A DNA stretch of 64,000 bases from Marinilactibacillus kalidii (GCF_017599325.1 NZ_JAGFVM010000026.1:62001-126000); one strand, 5' to 3'; counted from the first letter of the stretch, positions 29,142 to 41,062 are shown. Numbers and translations are program-made. Notes: generated by a model from the sequence alone, not told the origin.

Positions 29142-31235
29142 TTATTCTGAGTCAGATCCGCCATTTTTCTTGATGATTTCTTCAGCAATACTCTTAGGCA
29201 CTTGATCATAGTGATCAAATTGCATAGAGAATGTACCACGACCTTGAGTTGCAGAACGTAGTGTAGTTGCGTAACCAAACATCTCAGCTAAAGGAATCAT
29301 ACCTCTAACGATCATTGAATTACCACGTTGTTCAGAACCCTCGATATTTCCACGACGTGCAGAAATGTGACCCATGATATCACCCATGTAATCTTCTGGA
29401 ACTGTAACGTCTACAGCCATAACCGGCTCAAGAATTACTGCACCAGCTCTTTTCGCTGCATTTTTCAATGCAAGAGAAGCTGCTACTTTAAATGCCGTTT
29501 CATTCGAATCGACATCGTGGTAAGAACCATCATAAAGTTTCGCTTTAACGTCCACTAATGGATATCCAGCTAATACTCCGTTGTCTAGAGAAGCTTCTAG
29601 TCCAGCTTTAACTGCAGGAATGTATTCACGTGGAACAACCCCACCAACGATAGCATCTTCAAATTCGAAACCTGCTCCTTCTTCGTTTGGTGTAAATTCA
29701 ATCCATACGTGACCGAATTGACCTTTACCACCAGACTGACGAACAAATTTACCTTCTGATTCAACTGATTTAGTGAATGTCTCACGATATGATACTTGAG
29801 GAGCACCAACGTTAGCTTCAACTTTGAATTCGCGTTTCATACGGTCAACGATGATATCTAAGTGTAACTCGCCCATACCAGAGATTAATGTTTCCCCAGT
29901 TTCTTGATCAGTTTCAGCACGGAAAGTAGGATCTTCTTCCGCTAGTTTTTGCAATGCAATACCCATTTTATCTTGGTCAGCTTTTGATTTTGGTTCAATC
30001 GCTACTTGGATAACCGGTTCAGGGAAGTCCATTGATTCAAGGATAACCGGGCTGTCAGTGTCACACAAAGTGTCACCAGTAGTTGTATCTTTCAATCCAA
30101 CTGCAGCAGCGATATCTCCAGAGAATACTTCTGGAATCTCTTCACGCGAGTTTGCATGCATTTGTAGGATACGACCTACACGCTCACGAGAGTCTTTAGT
30201 TGCATTCAAGATGTATGATCCTGATTCTAATGAACCTGAATATACACGGAAGAATGTTAAACGACCTACATAAGGGTCAGTCATAACTTTAAATGCTAAT
30301 GCAGAGAAAGGTTTATCATCGCCAGCAGTACGCTCGATAACTTCTTCGGGATCTCTTTGAGAGTGTCCTTGAATTGCAGGTACATCTAACGGAGAAGGAA
30401 GATAGTCAACAACCGCATCTAATAGCAATTGTACACCTTTATTTTTGAATGCTGACCCTACTAATACTGGGTAGAATTCAACGCTTAAAGTTGCTTTACG
30501 GATACCTTCTTTTAGTTGCTCTTGAGAGATTTCTTCTCCTTCAAGGTATTGCATCATTAGATCTTCATCCATTTCAGCAACAGCTTCAACTAATTTGTTG
30601 TGCCATTCTTCAGCAAGTTCTTGGTAATCAGCTGGGATTTCTTCTTCAGAAATCTCAGTTCCCAAGTCGTTACCATACATGAAAGCCTTCATGCGAACCA
30701 AGTCAATGATTCCGCTAAAGTCATCTTCCGCACCAATTGGTAATTGGATAGGATGTGCATTAGCCATAAGACGATCGTGCATTGAATGGTTAGCATCTAG
30801 GAAGTTAGCACCTAGTTTATCCATTTTGTTTACGAATACAATACGAGGTACACCATAAGTTGTAGCTTGACGCCAAACTGTTTCAGTTTGAGGTTCTACA
30901 CCTGATTGTGCATCTAATACGGCAACCGCACCATCTAATACTCTTAATGAACGTTCTACCTCAACGGTAAAATCTACGTGTCCAGGAGTATCGATGATAT
31001 TTACGCGGTGGTTATTCCACTGAGCAGTTGTAGCTGCAGAAGTGATTGTAATACCACGTTCTTGTTCCTGTTCCATCCAGTCCATTTGTGAAGCACCTTC
31101 GTGTGTTTCACCAATTTTGTGGATACGACCAGTATAATAAAGAATACGCTCTGTAGTAGTCGTTTTACCAGCATCGATGTGAGCCATGATACCGATATTA
31201 CGTGTTTTTTCTAGAGGGAATTTTCTTTTAGCCAC
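29142..31235 (-). CDS. fusA: Elongation factor G
   Basis: Translocase GTPase of 697 residues with five domains. [20 protein letters not shown] (G1), [14 protein letters not shown] (G3) and [10 protein letters not shown] (G4) are visible. The start is a GTG (reading [11 protein letters not shown]) with GAGGTG nine bases upstream. The 137-base gap to rpsG contains an ATTCATGC/GCATGAAT hairpin. Confidence 0.98.
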   Translation of the reverse strand: MAKRKFPLEKTRNIGIMAHIDAGKTTTTERILYYTGRIHKIGETHEGASQMDWMEQEQERGITITSAATTAQWNNHRVNIIDTPGHVDFTVEVERSLRVLDGAVAVLDAQSGVEPQTETVWRQATTYGVPRIVFVNKMDKLGANFLDANHSMHDRLMANAHPIQLPIGAEDDFSGIIDLVRMKAFMYGNDLGTEISEEEIPADYQELAEEWHNKLVEAVAEMDEDLMMQYLEGEEISQEQLKEGIRKATLSVEFYPVLVGSAFKNKGVQLLLDAVVDYLPSPLDVPAIQGHSQRDPEEVIERTAGDDKPFSALAFKVMTDPYVGRLTFFRVYSGSLESGSYILNATKDSRERVGRILQMHANSREEIPEVFSGDIAAAVGLKDTTTGDTLCDTDSPVILESMDFPEPVIQVAIEPKSKADQDKMGIALQKLAEEDPTFRAETDQETGETLISGMGELHLDIIVDRMKREFKVEANVGAPQVSYRETFTKSVESEGKFVRQSGGKGQFGHVWIEFTPNEEGAGFEFEDAIVGGVVPREYIPAVKAGLEASLDNGVLAGYPLVDVKAKLYDGSYHDVDSNETAFKVAASLALKNAAKRAGAVILEPVMAVDVTVPEDYMGDIMGHISARRGNIEGSEQRGNSMIVRGMIPLAEMFGYATTLRSATQGRGTFSMQFDHYDQVPKSIAEEIIKKNGGSDSE

Positions 31236-31265
31236 TTGTCTCTACACCTCTCTTTAATTCATTCT

Positions 31266-31285
31266 ATTCATGCTTATGCATGAAT
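31266..31285. repeat. Hairpin between rpsG and fusA
   Basis: Perfect stem ATTCATGC/GCATGAAT with a TTAT loop, about 30 bases before fusA. There is no T run; it is possibly a processing or translational-control site. Confidence 0.5.
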
Positions 31286-31372
31286 CAATTATACAGCATA
31301 AAAGAATGAGTCAGCGAGTATTGCTTCTTGAAGACAAGAAACAACCTCTGCTGAACACATTCCTGATTTATA

Positions 31373-31843
31373 TTACCAACGGTAATGAGCGAAAGCTTTG
31401 TTAGCTTCAGCCATACGGTGCATTTCTTCACGTTTACGAACAGAAGCACCAGTGTTGTTAGCTGCATCCATAATTTCTTTAGCTAGACGATCTTCCATGG
31501 TGTTTTCTCCACGAAGACGTGCGTAGTTAACTAACCAACGCAATGCTAAAGTCGTACGACGATCAGGACGTACTTCTACAGGTACTTGGTAGTTAGAACC
31601 CCCAACACGGCGAGCTTTAACTTCAAGAACTGGCATGATATTTTTAAGTGCTTCTTCAAACACTTCGATTGGATCATTTCCAGTTTGTTCTTTGATTGCA
31701 GCGAATGCATCATATAAGATTGTAGAAGCTTTTCCACGTTTACCGTCAACCATCAAGCGGTTGATCAAACGAGAAACTAATTTAGAATTATAAATTGGAT
31801 CTGGTAACACGTCACGTTTTGTAACAGGACCTTTACGAGGCAT
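31373..31843 (-). CDS. rpsG: 30S ribosomal protein S7
   Basis: Primary 16S-binding head protein of 156 residues. The ATG at 31843 ([20 protein letters not shown]) follows GAAAGGAGG by seven bases; a longer upstream frame is not used. [17 protein letters not shown] is conserved. S7 is the str-operon regulator in E. coli. Confidence 0.98.
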   Translation of the reverse strand: MPRKGPVTKRDVLPDPIYNSKLVSRLINRLMVDGKRGKASTILYDAFAAIKEQTGNDPIEVFEEALKNIMPVLEVKARRVGGSNYQVPVEVRPDRRTTLALRWLVNYARLRGENTMEDRLAKEIMDAANNTGASVRKREEMHRMAEANKAFAHYRW

Positions 31844-31900
31844 GTAAATTCCTCCTTTCACAGAATAGTATTTTAAGGTTTAATGTTTTTTTAACCAGCC

Positions 31901-32311
31901 TTAGCTAGGTTTTTTAGTACCGTATTTAGAACGGCCTTGTTTACGTTCAGCAACTCCAGCAGTATCAAGCGCACCACGAACGATGTGGTAACGAACTCCC
32001 GGTAAATCTTTAACACGTCCTCCACGAAGCAAGACAACACTATGTTCTTGCAAGTTGTGTCCTTCTCCTGGAATGTATGCAGTTACTTCAATCATGTTAG
32101 ATAAACGAACACGAGCATATTTACGTAAAGCAGAGTTTGGTTTCTTAGGAGTCATTGTTCCTACACGAGTACAAACACCACGTTTTTGTGGAGAATATAC
32201 AGTCGTTTGTTTACGTTTCTGAGTGTTATATCCTCTGTTCAATGCTGGTGATTCAGATTTCTCAATTTTTGATTTACGAGGTTTACGAATCAATTGATTA
32301 ATAGTAGGCAT
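31901..32311 (-). CDS. rpsL: 30S ribosomal protein S12
   Basis: Decoding-centre protein of 136 residues. [17 protein letters not shown] and [18 protein letters not shown] are wild-type at the lysines and proline where streptomycin-resistance changes occur. It is the first gene of the str operon. Confidence 0.98.
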   Translation of the reverse strand: MPTINQLIRKPRKSKIEKSESPALNRGYNTQKRKQTTVYSPQKRGVCTRVGTMTPKKPNSALRKYARVRLSNMIEVTAYIPGEGHNLQEHSVVLLRGGRVKDLPGVRYHIVRGALDTAGVAERKQGRSKYGTKKPS

Positions 32312-32587
32312 TTATTGTTTCCTCCTTCCGTCTTTTCTTATAAATAATGGTTTTTCTAGACCCACACATCCAGGCGGTTCTTCATTGAGCAAAAGAATAA
32401 ATCGCTTGTTCAAGCGACTGCATCAAATTGCATCCCGACATACTCAGACCTTCATCTGACTACTGTCGTTGAAGGAACATTTCCTAAATGATACGGTAGA
32501 TTAACGGCTCTTGTATTCCAGTCTGAACGACTGTTGACTCTATCGAGCTTAAACGATCTAGAACAGGAATCTGTACACAAAAGCACC
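32312..32587 (-). promoter_or_regulatory. 275-base structured leader of the str operon
   Basis: It contains CAGTC-gttca-GACTG, CCTTCA/TGAAGG, a short GGAA-atg-TTCC hairpin and the terminator-like hairpin near 32404. No ORF with a ribosome binding site is seen. It is probably regulatory RNA, perhaps an S7 or S12 target; this is inference. Confidence 0.5.
32391..32417 (-). terminator. Terminator-like hairpin in the rpsL leader
   Basis: Minus strand TCGCTT-gaac-AAGCGA followed by TTTATTCTTTT, about 80 bases before rpsL and about 170 after its promoter. It may attenuate the str operon. The stem is short (six pairs). Confidence 0.5.
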
Positions 32588-32593
32588 TCTAGA

Positions 32594-32622
32594 ATAGTAC
32601 CACGTCTAGTATAAGGTGTCAA
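32594..32622 (-). promoter_or_regulatory. Promoter of the str operon
   Basis: Minus strand -35 TTGACA (32617-32622), 17-base spacer, -10 TACTAT (32594-32599), 283 bases before rpsL. Confidence 0.85.
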
Positions 32623-32649
32623 CGTTCTAATAGATTTTTTTTATATAAT

Positions 32650-32692
32650 GATGAGTTTCGAGTAGGAGAATCATGCTCCTACTCTTCTCATC
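32650..32692 (-). terminator. Hairpin after rpoC
   Basis: Stem GATGAG + GAGTAGGAG/CTCCTACTC + CTCATC (15 pairs with a small internal loop), eight bases after the rpoC stop. On the minus strand it is followed by ATTATATAAAAAAAA, not T, so it may be a weak terminator or an RNA 3'-end stabiliser; the T-rich side faces the plus strand. Confidence 0.55.
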
Positions 32693-32699
32693 AGTCTTT

Positions 32700-35600
32700 T
32701 TATTCTTCTGTTGATGAACTTACTTCATCGTTGATGCTGTAAACATTTTCGCTTACAACGCCTACACTTTTAGGTTTCATCTCATTATAAACTTTCATAC
32801 CTGTTCCGGCTGGAATAGATTTACCAATGATAACATTCTCTTTCAGACCGATCAGTTTATCATTTTTACCGCGAATCGCTGCATCTGTTAACACACGTGT
32901 CGTTTCTTGGAATGAAGCAGCTGACAAGAAACTGTTCGTTTCAAGCGATGCTTTCGTAATCCCCAATAGTACTGGACGTGCTGTTGCAGGTAATCCACCT
33001 GATAATAGTGTCGCTTTGTTCTGATCTTTGAAATCATGAATGTCCATTAGGCTACCTGGTAGAATCGTTGTGTCACCTGGATCCAGAACGCGTACTTTAC
33101 GAAGCATCTGACGAACCATAACCTCAACGTGTTTATCTCCGATTTCTACCCCTTGACTACGGTAGGCACTTTGAACTTCTTGTAGCAAGTAGTTTTGTAA
33201 TTTGAGCACATTACTTACTGCGAGTAATTCTTTAGGATCTACTGAACCATCGTTGAATGCATCACCACGTTCGATATAGCTTCCTTCTTTAACACGTAAA
33301 CGTGCGTTGATTGGAAGTGTATAGGTACGTGTATCTGTTGCACCTTTTACCACAATATCTTTAGTACGTTCTGATGGATTCTCATCGATAGACGCAATTT
33401 CTCCGGTAACTTCAGTGATCATCGCTTGTCCTTTAGGGTGACGTGCTTCGAAGATTTCTTGTACACGAGGTAAACCTTGTGTAATATCGTCTCCGGCAAC
33501 CCCACCGGTATGGAACGTACGCATTGTCAACTGCGTTCCTGGTTGTCCGATAGATTGAGCTGCAATTGTTCCAACTGCTTCCCCAACTTCTACTTGACGG
33601 CCAGTTGCTAAGTTACGACCATAACATTTCTTACATACACCGTGATTCGTATTACAGTTGAATACGGAACGGATTGTTACTTCTTCAATACCAGCTTCGA
33701 TGATCTCTTTTGTTAGATCTTCAGTGATCAATTCATTTTCTGCAACCATCACAGCACCTGTTTCAGGGTGCTTAACTGTTTTACGAGCATAACGACCAAT
33801 AATACGATCTTCTAATGGTTCGATTTCTTCGTTTCCATCCTTGATTGCTGTAACCAATAGACCACGTTTTGTTCCACAGTCATCTTCACGAATGATAACG
33901 TCTTGTGCAACATCTACTAGACGACGAGTCAAGTAACCTGAATCGGCTGTTTTAAGGGCCGTATCCGTCATACCTTTACGAGCGCCGTGGGTAGAGATGA
34001 ACATTTCCAATACAGATAGCCCTTCACGGAAGTTAGAAGTGATCGGCAATTCCATGATACGTCCACTCGGAGCGGCCATCAATCCACGCATACCCGCAAG
34101 TTGAGTAAAGTTGGAGATGTTACCACGAGCTCCAGAATCACTCATCATGAAGATGTTATTTTTAGCATCCAATGAATTCATCAAGTGATTTTGAATCAAG
34201 TCTTTCGTTTTTGTCCAGACATTGATAACTGAAGTATAACGTTCTTCTTCTGTAATCAGACCACGTCTATGAGAAGCATCGATACGTTCAACTTGTTCGT
34301 GTGCTTTTTCAAGAATTTCTTCTTTTTCTTTCAAGTTTGAAATATCTGCGATCCCAACAGTAATACCTGATTTAGTTGAATACTTGTATCCAAGGTTTTT
34401 CATTAAATCGAGCATTTTTGATGTTTCTGTCACGTGGAATCGTTTAAAAACTTCCGCGATAACATTCCCTAAGTTGTTTTTCTTGAATGGTTTAACGATT
34501 TCCTGATTTTTGATGTGCTCAGGAATATCTGTACCATATTCAACAAAGTAGTGATCGGGTGTTTGTTTTTCTAAGTTAACTTGCGTTGGTTCATTCAAGT
34601 ACGGGAATTCTGCAGGCATAATTTCGTTAAAAATCAACTTACCAACAGTTGTAATCAAGTACTTGTCTTTTTGCCATTCTGTAAATGGTTTATTCGGAAC
34701 CGCTGAAGTATGGATCCCTACACGTGAGTGTAAGTGTACATATCCACTTTGGTAAGCCTGAATCGCTTCTGAAGTGCTTGAGAAGATCATACCTTCTCCT
34801 TCGCGTTCTGGATCTTCCATTGTCAGATAGTAGTTACCCAATACCATATCCTGAGATGGTGTAACAACTGGCTTACCATCTTTAGGGTTCAAGATGTTTT
34901 GTGCACCTAGCATCAAGATACGTGCTTCTGCTTGTGCTTCGTCACTTAGTGGTACGTGGACCGCCATTTGGTCCCCATCGAAATCGGCATTATATGCTTC
35001 ACAGACTAATGGGTGAAGACGAATGGCTTTTCCTTCAACTAAGATCGGTTCAAACGCTTGGATACCCAAACGGTGTAATGTAGGTGCGCGGTTAAGAAGA
35101 ACCGGATGCTCACGAATAACATCTTCAAGCACTTCCCAGATTTCTTCGTCCATACGCTCTACTTTACGTTTAGCGTTTTTGATATTATTTGCAATGTCTC
35201 TAGCAACCAATTCGCGCATAACGAAAGGTTTAAAGAGTTCAATCGCCATTTCTTTTGGCAAACCACATTGATACATTTTAAGGCTTGGTCCTACTACGAT
35301 AACAGAACGGCCAGAATAATCTACACGTTTACCCAGTAAGTTTTGACGGAAACGTCCTTGCTTACCTTTAAGCATATGAGAAAGTGATTTAAGCGGACGG
35401 TTACCCGGTCCAGTTACAGCACGTCCACGACGGCCATTATCTACTAATGCATCAACGGCTTCTTGTAACATACGTTTCTCATTTTGAACGATGATATGCG
35501 GTGCATTCAGATCCAACAGTCTTTTCAGACGGTTGTTACGGTTGATCACACGTCTATATAAGTCGTTCAAATCACTTGTTGCAAAACGTCCACCTTCAAG

Positions 35601-36329
35601 CTGAACCATTGGTCTAAGCTCAGGAGGAATAACAGGAACAACGTCCATAACCATCCAAGACGGGTGGTTACCAGAGTTACGGAATGCTTCTAGAATATCT
35701 AGACGGCGAACCGCTCTCGTACGTTTTTGACCAGTAGCTGATTGTAGAAGTTCTTTTAACTCTGCAACTTCTTCAACAAGATCTACGTCGTTCAATAATG
35801 TTTTGATTGCTTCCGCACCAATTTCTGCTTGGAAGTCAGTACCATACTGTGCACGACGTTCGCGATATTCGCGTTCTGTCATCAATTGTTTTTTCTCAAG
35901 TGGTGTTTCACCAGCATCTGTTACAACGTAAGATGCAAAATAAATGATTTCCTCAAGTGCACGAGGACTCATATCTAATACAAGACCCATACGACTTGGG
36001 ATACCTTTAAAGTACCAGATGTGTGTTACTGGTGCAGCAAGTTCCAAGTGTCCCATACGTTCACGACGTACTTTAGACTTTGTAACTTCTACGCCACAAC
36101 GATCACAAACGATTCCTTTGTAATGAACGCGTTTGTATTTACCACAAGAACATTCGTAATCTTTGGTTGGTCCAAAGATTCTTTCACAAAACAGTCCATC
36201 TTTTTCAGGTTTAAGTGTTCGGTAGTTGATTGTTTCTGGTTTTTTAACTTCTCCAAAAGACCAGCTGCGGATCTTATCTGGTGAAGCTAAGCCAATTTGA
36301 ATACTTTCAAAATTATTAACATCGATCAA
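32700..36329 (-). CDS. rpoC: RNA polymerase beta' subunit
   Basis: Catalytic subunit of 1209 residues. The start is TTG (reading [17 protein letters not shown]), as in Bacillus. The zinc site near residue 60 (CSCGKYK, CDRCG), the active-site loop [16 protein letters not shown] and the second zinc cluster ([14 protein letters not shown]) are intact. The GGAGG lies inside an AAAGGG/CCCTTT hairpin that also covers the first bases of the TTG. It follows rpoB after 183 structured bases. Confidence 0.99.
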   Translation of the reverse strand: MIDVNNFESIQIGLASPDKIRSWSFGEVKKPETINYRTLKPEKDGLFCERIFGPTKDYECSCGKYKRVHYKGIVCDRCGVEVTKSKVRRERMGHLELAAPVTHIWYFKGIPSRMGLVLDMSPRALEEIIYFASYVVTDAGETPLEKKQLMTEREYRERRAQYGTDFQAEIGAEAIKTLLNDVDLVEEVAELKELLQSATGQKRTRAVRRLDILEAFRNSGNHPSWMVMDVVPVIPPELRPMVQLEGGRFATSDLNDLYRRVINRNNRLKRLLDLNAPHIIVQNEKRMLQEAVDALVDNGRRGRAVTGPGNRPLKSLSHMLKGKQGRFRQNLLGKRVDYSGRSVIVVGPSLKMYQCGLPKEMAIELFKPFVMRELVARDIANNIKNAKRKVERMDEEIWEVLEDVIREHPVLLNRAPTLHRLGIQAFEPILVEGKAIRLHPLVCEAYNADFDGDQMAVHVPLSDEAQAEARILMLGAQNILNPKDGKPVVTPSQDMVLGNYYLTMEDPEREGEGMIFSSTSEAIQAYQSGYVHLHSRVGIHTSAVPNKPFTEWQKDKYLITTVGKLIFNEIMPAEFPYLNEPTQVNLEKQTPDHYFVEYGTDIPEHIKNQEIVKPFKKNNLGNVIAEVFKRFHVTETSKMLDLMKNLGYKYSTKSGITVGIADISNLKEKEEILEKAHEQVERIDASHRRGLITEEERYTSVINVWTKTKDLIQNHLMNSLDAKNNIFMMSDSGARGNISNFTQLAGMRGLMAAPSGRIMELPITSNFREGLSVLEMFISTHGARKGMTDTALKTADSGYLTRRLVDVAQDVIIREDDCGTKRGLLVTAIKDGNEEIEPLEDRIIGRYARKTVKHPETGAVMVAENELITEDLTKEIIEAGIEEVTIRSVFNCNTNHGVCKKCYGRNLATGRQVEVGEAVGTIAAQSIGQPGTQLTMRTFHTGGVAGDDITQGLPRVQEIFEARHPKGQAMITEVTGEIASIDENPSERTKDIVVKGATDTRTYTLPINARLRVKEGSYIERGDAFNDGSVDPKELLAVSNVLKLQNYLLQEVQSAYRSQGVEIGDKHVEVMVRQMLRKVRVLDPGDTTILPGSLMDIHDFKDQNKATLLSGGLPATARPVLLGITKASLETNSFLSAASFQETTRVLTDAAIRGKNDKLIGLKENVIIGKSIPAGTGMKVYNEMKPKSVGVVSENVYSINDEVSSSTEE

Positions 36330-36420
36330 AGGGGCGACCTCCCTTTATTAGATTGTGAGCTGCCCTAAAGCTCCAGAACAAGACGGTACCGAGCAGTCCA
36401 GAGAACGCGATAGGGCCAGC
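36328..36420 (-). promoter_or_regulatory. RBS-sequestering hairpin and long-range stem before rpoC
   Basis: AAAGGG (36341-36346) pairs with CCCTTT (36328-36333), enclosing the Shine-Dalgarno and touching the start codon. Just upstream, GAGCT-GCCCTA (about 36357-36367) pairs with TAGGGC-c-AGCTC (about 36411-36422). Together they could couple rpoC translation to a signal or to rpoB translation. Confidence 0.55.
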
Positions 36421-36512
36421 TCCAAATGATTACATACATTTTAGAGGTGGCCTCCACGCATCTAAGCTGCTCAGCTTGTCTTACCCTTCTATGGTGTTTC
36501 TTTTAAAACGAG

Positions 36513-39500
36513 TTACTCAGTTTCTTGTTCTTGCGATTCAGTTAATACTTCTTCATCAGCGCGTTGTTGCGCTTCTTCAGCACGTTTAATGTCTTGTTCT
36601 TTTTTCATTTCTTCTAGTGAGTCTACATTACCGTAATCATCGTCTTCTTCTGTGTCTTGAAGATCAATTGGCAAGCTTTCTTTATCTAGAACTTTCAGAT
36701 CTAATCCAAGTGACTGTAATTCTTTTACAAGTACGCGGAATGATTCTGGCACGCCTGGACGTGGAATTGGTTCGCCTTTAACGATCGCTTCATAAGTTTT
36801 CACACGACCGACTACATCATCTGACTTGTAAGTCAAGATTTCTTGTAGTGTATAAGCTGCACCGTAGGCTTCCAGTGCCCAAACTTCCATCTCTCCAAAA
36901 CGTTGTCCACCAAATTGTGCTTTACCACCAAGTGGTTGTTGTGTAACAAGAGAGTACGGACCTGTTGAACGAGCATGCAGTTTATCGTCAACCATGTGGG
37001 CTAGTTTGATATAGTACATAACGCCGACAGATACTTTGTTGTCGAACTCTTCTCCTGTACGTCCATCATATAAGACGGTTTTCGCGTCGTCGTCCATTCC
37101 AGCTTCTTTGATTGTTTCCCAGATATCTTCCTCATGTGCACCATCAAATACTGGTGAAGCAATGTGGATACCCAGTTTACGTGCTGCCATACCCATATGA
37201 AGTTCGATAACTTGACCGATATTCATACGTGAAGGCACACCCAGTGGGTTCAGCATGATATCTACTGGTGTTCCATCTGGCATAAATGGCATATCCTCTT
37301 CAGGAAGGATCAATGAGATAACCCCTTTGTTTCCGTGACGACCCGCCATCTTATCTCCAACGTTGATTTTACGTTTTTGAACGATGAATACACGAACCAA
37401 GAAGTTAACGCCTGGTGACAATTCGTCTCCAGCTTCACGCGTAAAGATTTTAACATCGTGTACGATTCCGCCGCCACCATGTGGTACGCGTAGAGATGTA
37501 TCACGAACTTCACGAGCTTTTTCTCCAAAGATTGCATGTAACAGTTTTTCTTCTGCAGATAATTCAGATACACCTTTAGGCGTTACTTTACCAACAAGAA
37601 TGTCGCCATCTTTTACTTCTGCACCGATACGAATAATTCCACGGTCATCAAGATGTTTCAATGCATCTTCTCCGACGTTTGGTAATTCACGTGTGATTTC
37701 TTCAGGTCCAAGTTTTGTATCACGTGCTTCTGATTCAAATTCTTCAATATGAATAGAAGTGTATACATCATCTTTAACCAGACGTTCACTCATGATGATC
37801 GCATCTTCAAAGTTATAACCGTCGAATGTTGTAAAAGCGATCAGTGGATTACGGCCTAACGCCATTTCTCCATTTTCCATAGAAGGACCATCCGCTAAGA
37901 TATCTCCCTTGTCTACTTTTTCGTCTTTACTCACTAGGGCACGCTGGTTATAAGAAGTACCAGCATTTGAACGTTTGAATTTCGCAATGTTATATTGATC
38001 TAGTGTACCGTCTTCTCTACGAACACGTACTTGTTTCGCGTCTACATACTCAACAACACCATCATGTTTTGCAATGATCGCTGCTCCAGAGTCACGTGCT
38101 GCAAGGTGTTCGATACCTGTACCAACAAGCGGTGCTTCAGGTTGCATCAACGGAACGGCTTGGCGTTGCATGTTCGCACCCATCAATGCACGGTTTGAAT
38201 CATCGTTTTCTAAGAAAGGAATACTGGCTGTCGCAACGGAAACAACTTGTTTAGGCGATACATCCATGTAATCGACTTTCTTAACATCGATCTCTTCATT
38301 TTTATTTTTTGTACGTGCTAATACGATGTCGTTTGTAAATGTACCATCTTCATTCAACGGTGCATTCGCTTGAGCAACAACGTAAAGATCCTCCACATCT
38401 GCTGTCAGGTAGTGAATTTCATCTGTAACACGTAAATTTTCACGGTCTACTTTACGATAAGGAGTTTCAATGAACCCATATTCGTTGATTTTCGCATATG
38501 TTGATAAACTGTTGATCAACCCGATGTTCGGGCCCTCAGGCGTTTCAATCGGACACATACGACCATAGTGAGAATAGTGAACATCTCGAACTTCATATCC
38601 AGCACGGTCACGTGTTAAACCACCGGGTCCTAATGCTGATAGACGTCTTTTATGTGTTAACTCACCTAGTGGATTCGTTTGATCCATGAATTGAGATAGC
38701 TGTGAAGAACCAAAGAATTCTTTGATTGATGCAACAACTGGACGAATGTTAACTAATTGTTGTGGTGTTGTTGTAGACGTGTCTTGTATAGACATACGTT
38801 CACGGACAACACGCTCCATACGAGATAAACCGATACGGAATTGATTTTGTAATAATTCACCAACTGAACGAATACGACGGTTACCTAAGTGGTCGATGTC
38901 GTCTGTTTCGCCGATGCCTTCTTGTAAGTTAAAGAAGTAACTCATTGAAGCGATCATGTCAGCTGGAAGCACATATTTCACTTCGCGGTCTGGCGTACCG
39001 TTTCCGATGATGTTGACTACACGATCAGAATCAATAGGCGAATACACTTTAACAACTTGTAATTCGATTGGTTCAGGTACAACACCTTCATCTGAAGGGT
39101 GAATCGTTATACCACCAAGACCATTATCTAAATGCGGTCCTAGATTATCCATGACATCGCGTGTCACTTCCGTACCTTCTTTAGCTAGTAGTTCACCAGT
39201 TTCAGGATCTACAAGTGTCTCAGCAAGCGTCAAGCCCATTAAACGGATTTTAAGATCAAGTTTTTTATTGATTTTGTAACGTCCTACTCGTGCTAAATCA
39301 TAACGTTTAGGATCAAAGAAACGAGTCGTTAATAAACTTCTTGATGAATCAGCCGTTTTAGGCTCACCCGGACGTAGACGTTCGTATACATCTTTCAACG
39401 CTTCTTCTACTCGAGAATCTGCACTGTTTTTGTGAACATCTTTTTCTAATGTCGCTTTCAAGCTTTCGTTTGATCCGAAAAGATCTAAGATCTCATCATC

Positions 39501-40109
39501 AGAACCAAAACCTAATGCACGAACAAGTACACTTAACGGAATCTTACGTGTACGGTCAATACGAACATTTGATAATCCTTTTGAATCTGTTTCATACTCT
39601 AACCAAGCACCTCTGTTAGGAATAACTGTTGTGCCGAAGCCTTCCATACCATTTTTTTCAACTTTAGGGCTGAAATAAACACCAGGTGAACGGACTAGTT
39701 GAGAAACAATTACACGTTCAGCACCATTGATAATGAACGTACCTTGTTCAGTCATTAGCGGGAAGTCTCCAAAGAACACTTCTTGTTCTTTCACTTCTCC
39801 TGTTTCTTTGTTGATCAAACGTAATTTAACATATAGTGGAGCAGAGTAGTTTGAATCATGTTGTCTCGCTTCATCTACTGTATATTTTGGTTGTTGTAAT
39901 TTGTAATCTGTAAACTCCAATGATAGATTCCCAGAAAAATCTTCGATTGGCGAGATATCTTTGAACATCTCTCTCAATCCGTCTTCTAAAAACCATTCGT
40001 ATGAATCTGTCTGTATTTCGATCAAATTCGGGAGTTCCAGCACTTCGTTGATTCGTGAAAAACTTTTTCTGATACGGTGTTTACCGTAATTCACATTATG
40101 GCCTGCCAA
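36513..40109 (-). CDS. rpoB: RNA polymerase beta subunit
   Basis: Second large catalytic subunit, 1198 residues. It starts at a TTG (reading [15 protein letters not shown]) with GAGGGGTG seven bases upstream, as in many Firmicutes. The rifampicin region ([20 protein letters not shown], then [11 protein letters not shown]) has the usual sensitive residues. The C-terminal tail is very acidic and rich in Glu/Gln ([10 protein letters not shown]). The 250-base leader holds a strong terminator. Confidence 0.99.
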   Translation of the reverse strand: MAGHNVNYGKHRIRKSFSRINEVLELPNLIEIQTDSYEWFLEDGLREMFKDISPIEDFSGNLSLEFTDYKLQQPKYTVDEARQHDSNYSAPLYVKLRLINKETGEVKEQEVFFGDFPLMTEQGTFIINGAERVIVSQLVRSPGVYFSPKVEKNGMEGFGTTVIPNRGAWLEYETDSKGLSNVRIDRTRKIPLSVLVRALGFGSDDEILDLFGSNESLKATLEKDVHKNSADSRVEEALKDVYERLRPGEPKTADSSRSLLTTRFFDPKRYDLARVGRYKINKKLDLKIRLMGLTLAETLVDPETGELLAKEGTEVTRDVMDNLGPHLDNGLGGITIHPSDEGVVPEPIELQVVKVYSPIDSDRVVNIIGNGTPDREVKYVLPADMIASMSYFFNLQEGIGETDDIDHLGNRRIRSVGELLQNQFRIGLSRMERVVRERMSIQDTSTTTPQQLVNIRPVVASIKEFFGSSQLSQFMDQTNPLGELTHKRRLSALGPGGLTRDRAGYEVRDVHYSHYGRMCPIETPEGPNIGLINSLSTYAKINEYGFIETPYRKVDRENLRVTDEIHYLTADVEDLYVVAQANAPLNEDGTFTNDIVLARTKNKNEEIDVKKVDYMDVSPKQVVSVATASIPFLENDDSNRALMGANMQRQAVPLMQPEAPLVGTGIEHLAARDSGAAIIAKHDGVVEYVDAKQVRVRREDGTLDQYNIAKFKRSNAGTSYNQRALVSKDEKVDKGDILADGPSMENGEMALGRNPLIAFTTFDGYNFEDAIIMSERLVKDDVYTSIHIEEFESEARDTKLGPEEITRELPNVGEDALKHLDDRGIIRIGAEVKDGDILVGKVTPKGVSELSAEEKLLHAIFGEKAREVRDTSLRVPHGGGGIVHDVKIFTREAGDELSPGVNFLVRVFIVQKRKINVGDKMAGRHGNKGVISLILPEEDMPFMPDGTPVDIMLNPLGVPSRMNIGQVIELHMGMAARKLGIHIASPVFDGAHEEDIWETIKEAGMDDDAKTVLYDGRTGEEFDNKVSVGVMYYIKLAHMVDDKLHARSTGPYSLVTQQPLGGKAQFGGQRFGEMEVWALEAYGAAYTLQEILTYKSDDVVGRVKTYEAIVKGEPIPRPGVPESFRVLVKELQSLGLDLKVLDKESLPIDLQDTEEDDDYGNVDSLEEMKKEQDIKRAEEAQQRADEEVLTESQEQETE

Positions 40110-40166
40110 CTTATTTCACCCCTCGTTAATATTCAATGTATGGCTTGTTTCATTTACTCAGTCTAA

Positions 40167-40195
40167 TTGTTACGTTTCGGTTACAAGTGTGACAA
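40167..40195 (-). promoter_or_regulatory. Possible second rpoB promoter
   Basis: Minus strand -35 TTGTCA (40190-40195), 17-base spacer, weak -10 TAACAA (40167-40172), placed after the leader terminator and 57 bases before rpoB. If used, it would bypass the terminator. Confidence 0.4.
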
Positions 40196-40232
40196 TTTGT
40201 TTAAAATGTCGCTTGTTTTCCTGTTTTAGACC

Positions 40233-40290
40233 AAAAAAAATACAAAAGATATGTGAAGAATCGATAGATTTCATTCTCACGTTCTTTTGT
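40233..40290 (-). terminator. Intrinsic terminator in the rpoB leader
   Basis: On the minus strand ACAAAAGA, then GTGAGAAT, an 11-base loop, ATTCTTCAC and TCTTTTGT form about 16 pairs with small internal loops. ATTTTTTTT follows at once. It lies between the -10 at 40364 and rpoB, so full-length rpoB transcription from that promoter needs read-through or antitermination. Confidence 0.8.
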
Positions 40291-40347
40291 TTAGCATTCA
40301 AAACCTTGTACGGACAATATTTCGCACAAAATTCCATTTTCATACAT
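40291..40347 (-). CDS. Possible 18-codon leader ORF upstream of rpoB
   Basis: ATG at 40347, reading MYENGILCEILSVQGFEC then TAA, whose last base is next to the base of the terminator stem. No clear ribosome binding site; the ATG is about 10 bases after the predicted transcription start. A different frame (40170-40343) gives 57 residues starting MKMEFCAKYC. Either could be chance. The placement resembles a leader-peptide attenuator. Confidence 0.3.
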   Translation of the reverse strand: MYENGILCEILSVQGFEC

Positions 40348-40363
40348 TGTTTAGCGTCTACTT

Positions 40364-40392
40364 AGTTTACACGACAAATAGAAGGGTGTCAA
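40364..40392 (-). promoter_or_regulatory. Promoter of rpoBC
   Basis: Minus strand perfect -35 TTGACA (40387-40392), 17-base spacer, -10 TAAACT (40364-40369). The -35 lies inside the inverted repeat AGAAGGGTGTC/GACATCCTTCT (40380-40390 with 40411-40421) that also follows rsmC. Confidence 0.8.
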
Positions 40393-40421
40393 GCCTATTT
40401 TCATACTTTAGACATCCTTCT
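40380..40421. repeat. Inverted repeat overlapping the rpoBC -35 and ending rsmC
   Basis: Eleven-bp arms AGAAGGGTGTC/GACATCCTTCT with one mismatch. It can act as the rsmC 3' hairpin but has no T run on the minus strand; the T-rich flank is on the plus side. Confidence 0.55.
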
Positions 40422-40444
40422 ATCTTTTATATTTACATACCTTA

Positions 40445-41056
40445 TTAATCGGCTACTTTCTGCGATCTTAATATCCAATAGCCACCATCCAATGAAATTC
40501 GCTCAACATTTCCGAAGACTTCTTCCATTTTCTTTTTGGCACTTGGGGCACCTTGCTTCCTCTGAATAACAATGACTAGATAACCCTCGTCTTTCAAGTA
40601 ATGAATGGCTTGTTCAAGTACAGCGTGTACTGTTTTTTTCCCCGCTCTAATCGGTGGATTCGAAACGATTCCAGCAAAGGCTGTTTCTGTAACGTTCTCG
40701 TAGAGAGAAGATGGATGGATCGACACATTCGTCACTTGGTTCGTTTGCGCGTTTTTCTCGGCAAGGGCAAGCGCCCGCTCGTTGACATCAACCATTTCAA
40801 CGGTTCTATTAGGATCGAGTTTTGCCAACGTCAACCCGATTGGTCCATAGCCACAACCTACATCCAGCAAAGGGCCTTCCGGGTACATCTTCAAATCGAT
40901 TGCTTCTAATAATACTTGAGAACCATAGTCGACTTTTTCTTTCGAAAACACACCAGCGTCAGTATGAAATGTAAAATCGAACGCTCTAAGCGTTGTCTTC
41001 CATGATTTTTGTTCACTTTTCGAATGGGGGTTATTCGTATAGTAATGATCGCTCAT
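40445..41056 (-). CDS. Class I SAM-dependent methyltransferase (RsmC/YbxB type)
   Basis: A 203-residue methyltransferase. The SAM motif LLDVGCGYGPIGL, acidic end VEMVDVNERALA and catalytic NPPIRAGK (the NPP motif of base N-methyltransferases) are visible. It matches the Bacillus ybxB position between rplL and rpoB and probably methylates a guanine of 16S rRNA (m2G1207 type). It follows fumC by six bases, so they are co-transcribed. Confidence 0.9.
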   Translation of the reverse strand: MSDHYYTNNPHSKSEQKSWKTTLRAFDFTFHTDAGVFSKEKVDYGSQVLLEAIDLKMYPEGPLLDVGCGYGPIGLTLAKLDPNRTVEMVDVNERALALAEKNAQTNQVTNVSIHPSSLYENVTETAFAGIVSNPPIRAGKKTVHAVLEQAIHYLKDEGYLVIVIQRKQGAPSAKKKMEEVFGNVERISLDGGYWILRSQKVAD

Positions 41057-41062
41057 GATAAG

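Noticed and set aside
40170-40343. 57-codon frame in the rpoB leader (MKMEFCAKYC...)
   Set aside because: It reads through the terminator stem, has no ribosome binding site and no known homologue that I can recall; kept only as an alternative to the 18-codon ORF.
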